Part shown: positions 63,801 to 64,000 of the stretch, piece by piece | Numbering within the stretch: position 1 is the first letter of the stretch | Layout: the number at the start of each line of letters is the position of its first letter | Origin: Myxococcales bacterium | GTDB taxonomy: Bacteria; Myxococcota_A; UBA9042 | Direction of reading: 5' to 3' | Assembly (NCBI GenBank): GCA_009692465.1 | Contig: SHZD01000002.1 | Coordinates: 1-64,000, forward strand | Length of the DNA stretch: 64,000 bases | Position numbers and translations under genes: made by a program | Notes under the pieces: model-generated | Database searches by the model: none | What the model was told of the DNA's origin: nothing | The model's input: the letters and a program-made list of their open reading frames with translations, nothing else

Positions 63801-64000
63801 GGCTGGCAGTGCCTTTAATCCAGGCGACACCGTGACCTACGTGTATACCGTGCAAAATACCGGTAGCGGTGCGGTGCAAAAGGCCCTGCTTTCGGCCGGT
63901 TTTGATGCCAGCCTGCAGATTGTCTCGACCACAGGTGGTGGCCAAATAACCGGTCAGACGATCAACTGGGACTTGGCGACGCTGGCTAAGGGGCAACCTG
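60892..64000 (+). CDS. Large surface protein with DUF11-type repeats (runs off window)
   Basis: The frame is open from TTG 60892 to the window end, so at least 1036 residues. After a signal peptide (core LFAIVATICALVAA, cleavage about ADAHA), the N-terminal domain (about 55-400) includes VIIAAYLYWGGSQ and a Cys-containing DVCCAPSDGFC stretch. From about residue 400 DUF11-type Ig-like repeats appear: FTLTLVNTGPVSGTVTVTDP, YTLTFKNSGKEDTGTFQVVDP, YVYTVQNTGSGAVQ. DUF11 stalks are typical of long adhesins. The start is uncertain: GGAG lies 11 bases upstream, and a TTG at 60901 is possible. The C-terminus is not in the window. Confidence 0.8.
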   Translation, partial: MQRLPTPHRQSTARAPAYSCPKPLHAFVGKLFAIVATICALVAAPDAHAVVIGTYPQTPTEFKVHGKAVQLGASLVTNFTDYRFNDKLKPESADTVKIAQKLPQDAVIIAAYLYWGGSQLAAEADSNATFTVADGFSSNVEADVCQARTDTAGSGTHFLCRKDVTALIAAHPGSDFWNGNYKVGDVSAKVAAIKFKSPNTNDCGTKPTGVPEDVCCAPSDGFCQARHASWSLVMVYDTKFSESTQRDIFLYDGFVLLDETPTSTGQIFFTINNFLVGDPPDAQLAYYAMEGDKQLGNPAQDPPGTADSPPCGTCFDFVQFNGTKLTGGAGNNDVNNIMNSTPEAGIDLDSFDISPLVKTGDTSATFLVSSGNGSLADNTQQVNNAGAGEMFLYGYTLLQINRKAPNFKNIISGLSVNASEASAGDVLTFTLDLLNNGQLDAENSVAKLGSFPPPGLDYVANSTTVDGVAQPDVGGTSPLATGLNLGNITNTAGGKSVRKITFKFKVKSPPGVNEVTAFSVLDYQYKGSAASTTIYKDQYVGNPVTVKIVAPKLATPKLTAQPTAAAPGANITFNLELENIGTNPILVNFDWAAPPEMQLGLTLTCPASVLIGTTKLSVSQTAGVNGTGAVAAVNLQLAPGQKVLCNWEAAVLSAPQLTAKGVNPINNHAVLSQASVTADGKLLVSDDPAQSGATDPTKVLLSALSVFTTSSKSVTDLSPSTPLLAGDQVQFTLTLVNTGPVSGTVTVTDPLPSALEFVSTSSPELVLNGGTLQASNVVIAAGATKNLIFIAKIKDSTPPGTSFANVATISPNDGGPPKVIQTLPQTVPVGPDLATSTKSAVDTNGGDLEPGDSLLYTLTFKNSGKEDTGTFQVVDPIDPNIVEVTGITAGGVLDQASKQISWSVPPIAAGGQVLLQFTAKIGALVPTGTTITNQATASGGELSKPTAVSASIKVQAQPNISVFTNSVTSSAGSAFNPGDTVTYVYTVQNTGSGAVQKALLSAGFDASLQIVSTTGGGQITGQTINWDLATLAKGQP

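Overview
The window is GC-rich bacterial chromosome, gene-dense on both strands, with no plasmid or phage genes. Several traits point to Myxococcota or a related deltaproteobacterial lineage; this is inference, not proof. They are a membrane-tailed Ser/Thr kinase with an HRDVSPQN catalytic loop, an FHA-type sigma-54 activator, very long Cys-repeat lipoproteins, a PEGA-domain protein and a DUF11-repeat surface protein.

Layout. 1-6.5 kb: a lamin-tail-domain protein, a CAU tRNA with its own terminator, rplM-rpsI, metK and a secreted Cys-rich lipoprotein ending in three somatomedin-B-like modules. 6.7-16.4 kb: a TatD-family hydrolase, tcdA, an unknown gene, bcp, a metallophosphoesterase, a tandem DsbA-like protein, ilvE and a KOW-tailed disordered protein. 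16.7-30.4 kb: the kinase, an alpha/beta hydrolase, a 1486-residue Cys-repeat lipoprotein, an acyltransferase, and a sigma-54 promoter, helical-repeat protein and FHA sigma-54 activator set. 30.4-38.3 kb: an M20 peptidase, a rhodanese, the translation cluster rplY-pth-rpsF-rpsR-rplI, and glmU. 39-53 kb: a spermidine-synthase-like membrane protein, a TlpA-like thioredoxin with its partner, pyruvate kinase, a PhoD-like phosphatase and trmFO. 53.2-64 kb: a four-domain VKOR-DsbA-FGE-TlpA fusion, a phosphodiester glycosidase, a PEGA protein, a kelch-like lipoprotein and a DUF11 surface protein that runs off the window.

The most unusual content is a set of short non-autonomous mobile elements that fill most of the larger intergenic gaps. 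I distinguish five families, here called I to V, of about 130 to 207 bp. They have terminal inverted repeats and TA-containing (YTAR or TNA-like) targets, and families II to IV share an internal core. Elements are nested inside one another, which gives an occupied and an empty version of the same site within the window. Three sit exactly on the stop codon of the upstream gene. Family I is a chain of four hairpins, and four of its five copies contain a perfect DnaA box. No transposase gene is present.

A second theme is envelope thiol chemistry. Two lipoproteins with very many cysteines are encoded in the same 64 kb as a VKOR/DsbA/FGE/TlpA fusion, a tandem DsbA, a TlpA-like protein and a Bcp peroxiredoxin. 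A dedicated disulfide supply for a Cys-rich surface is a reasonable but untested reading.
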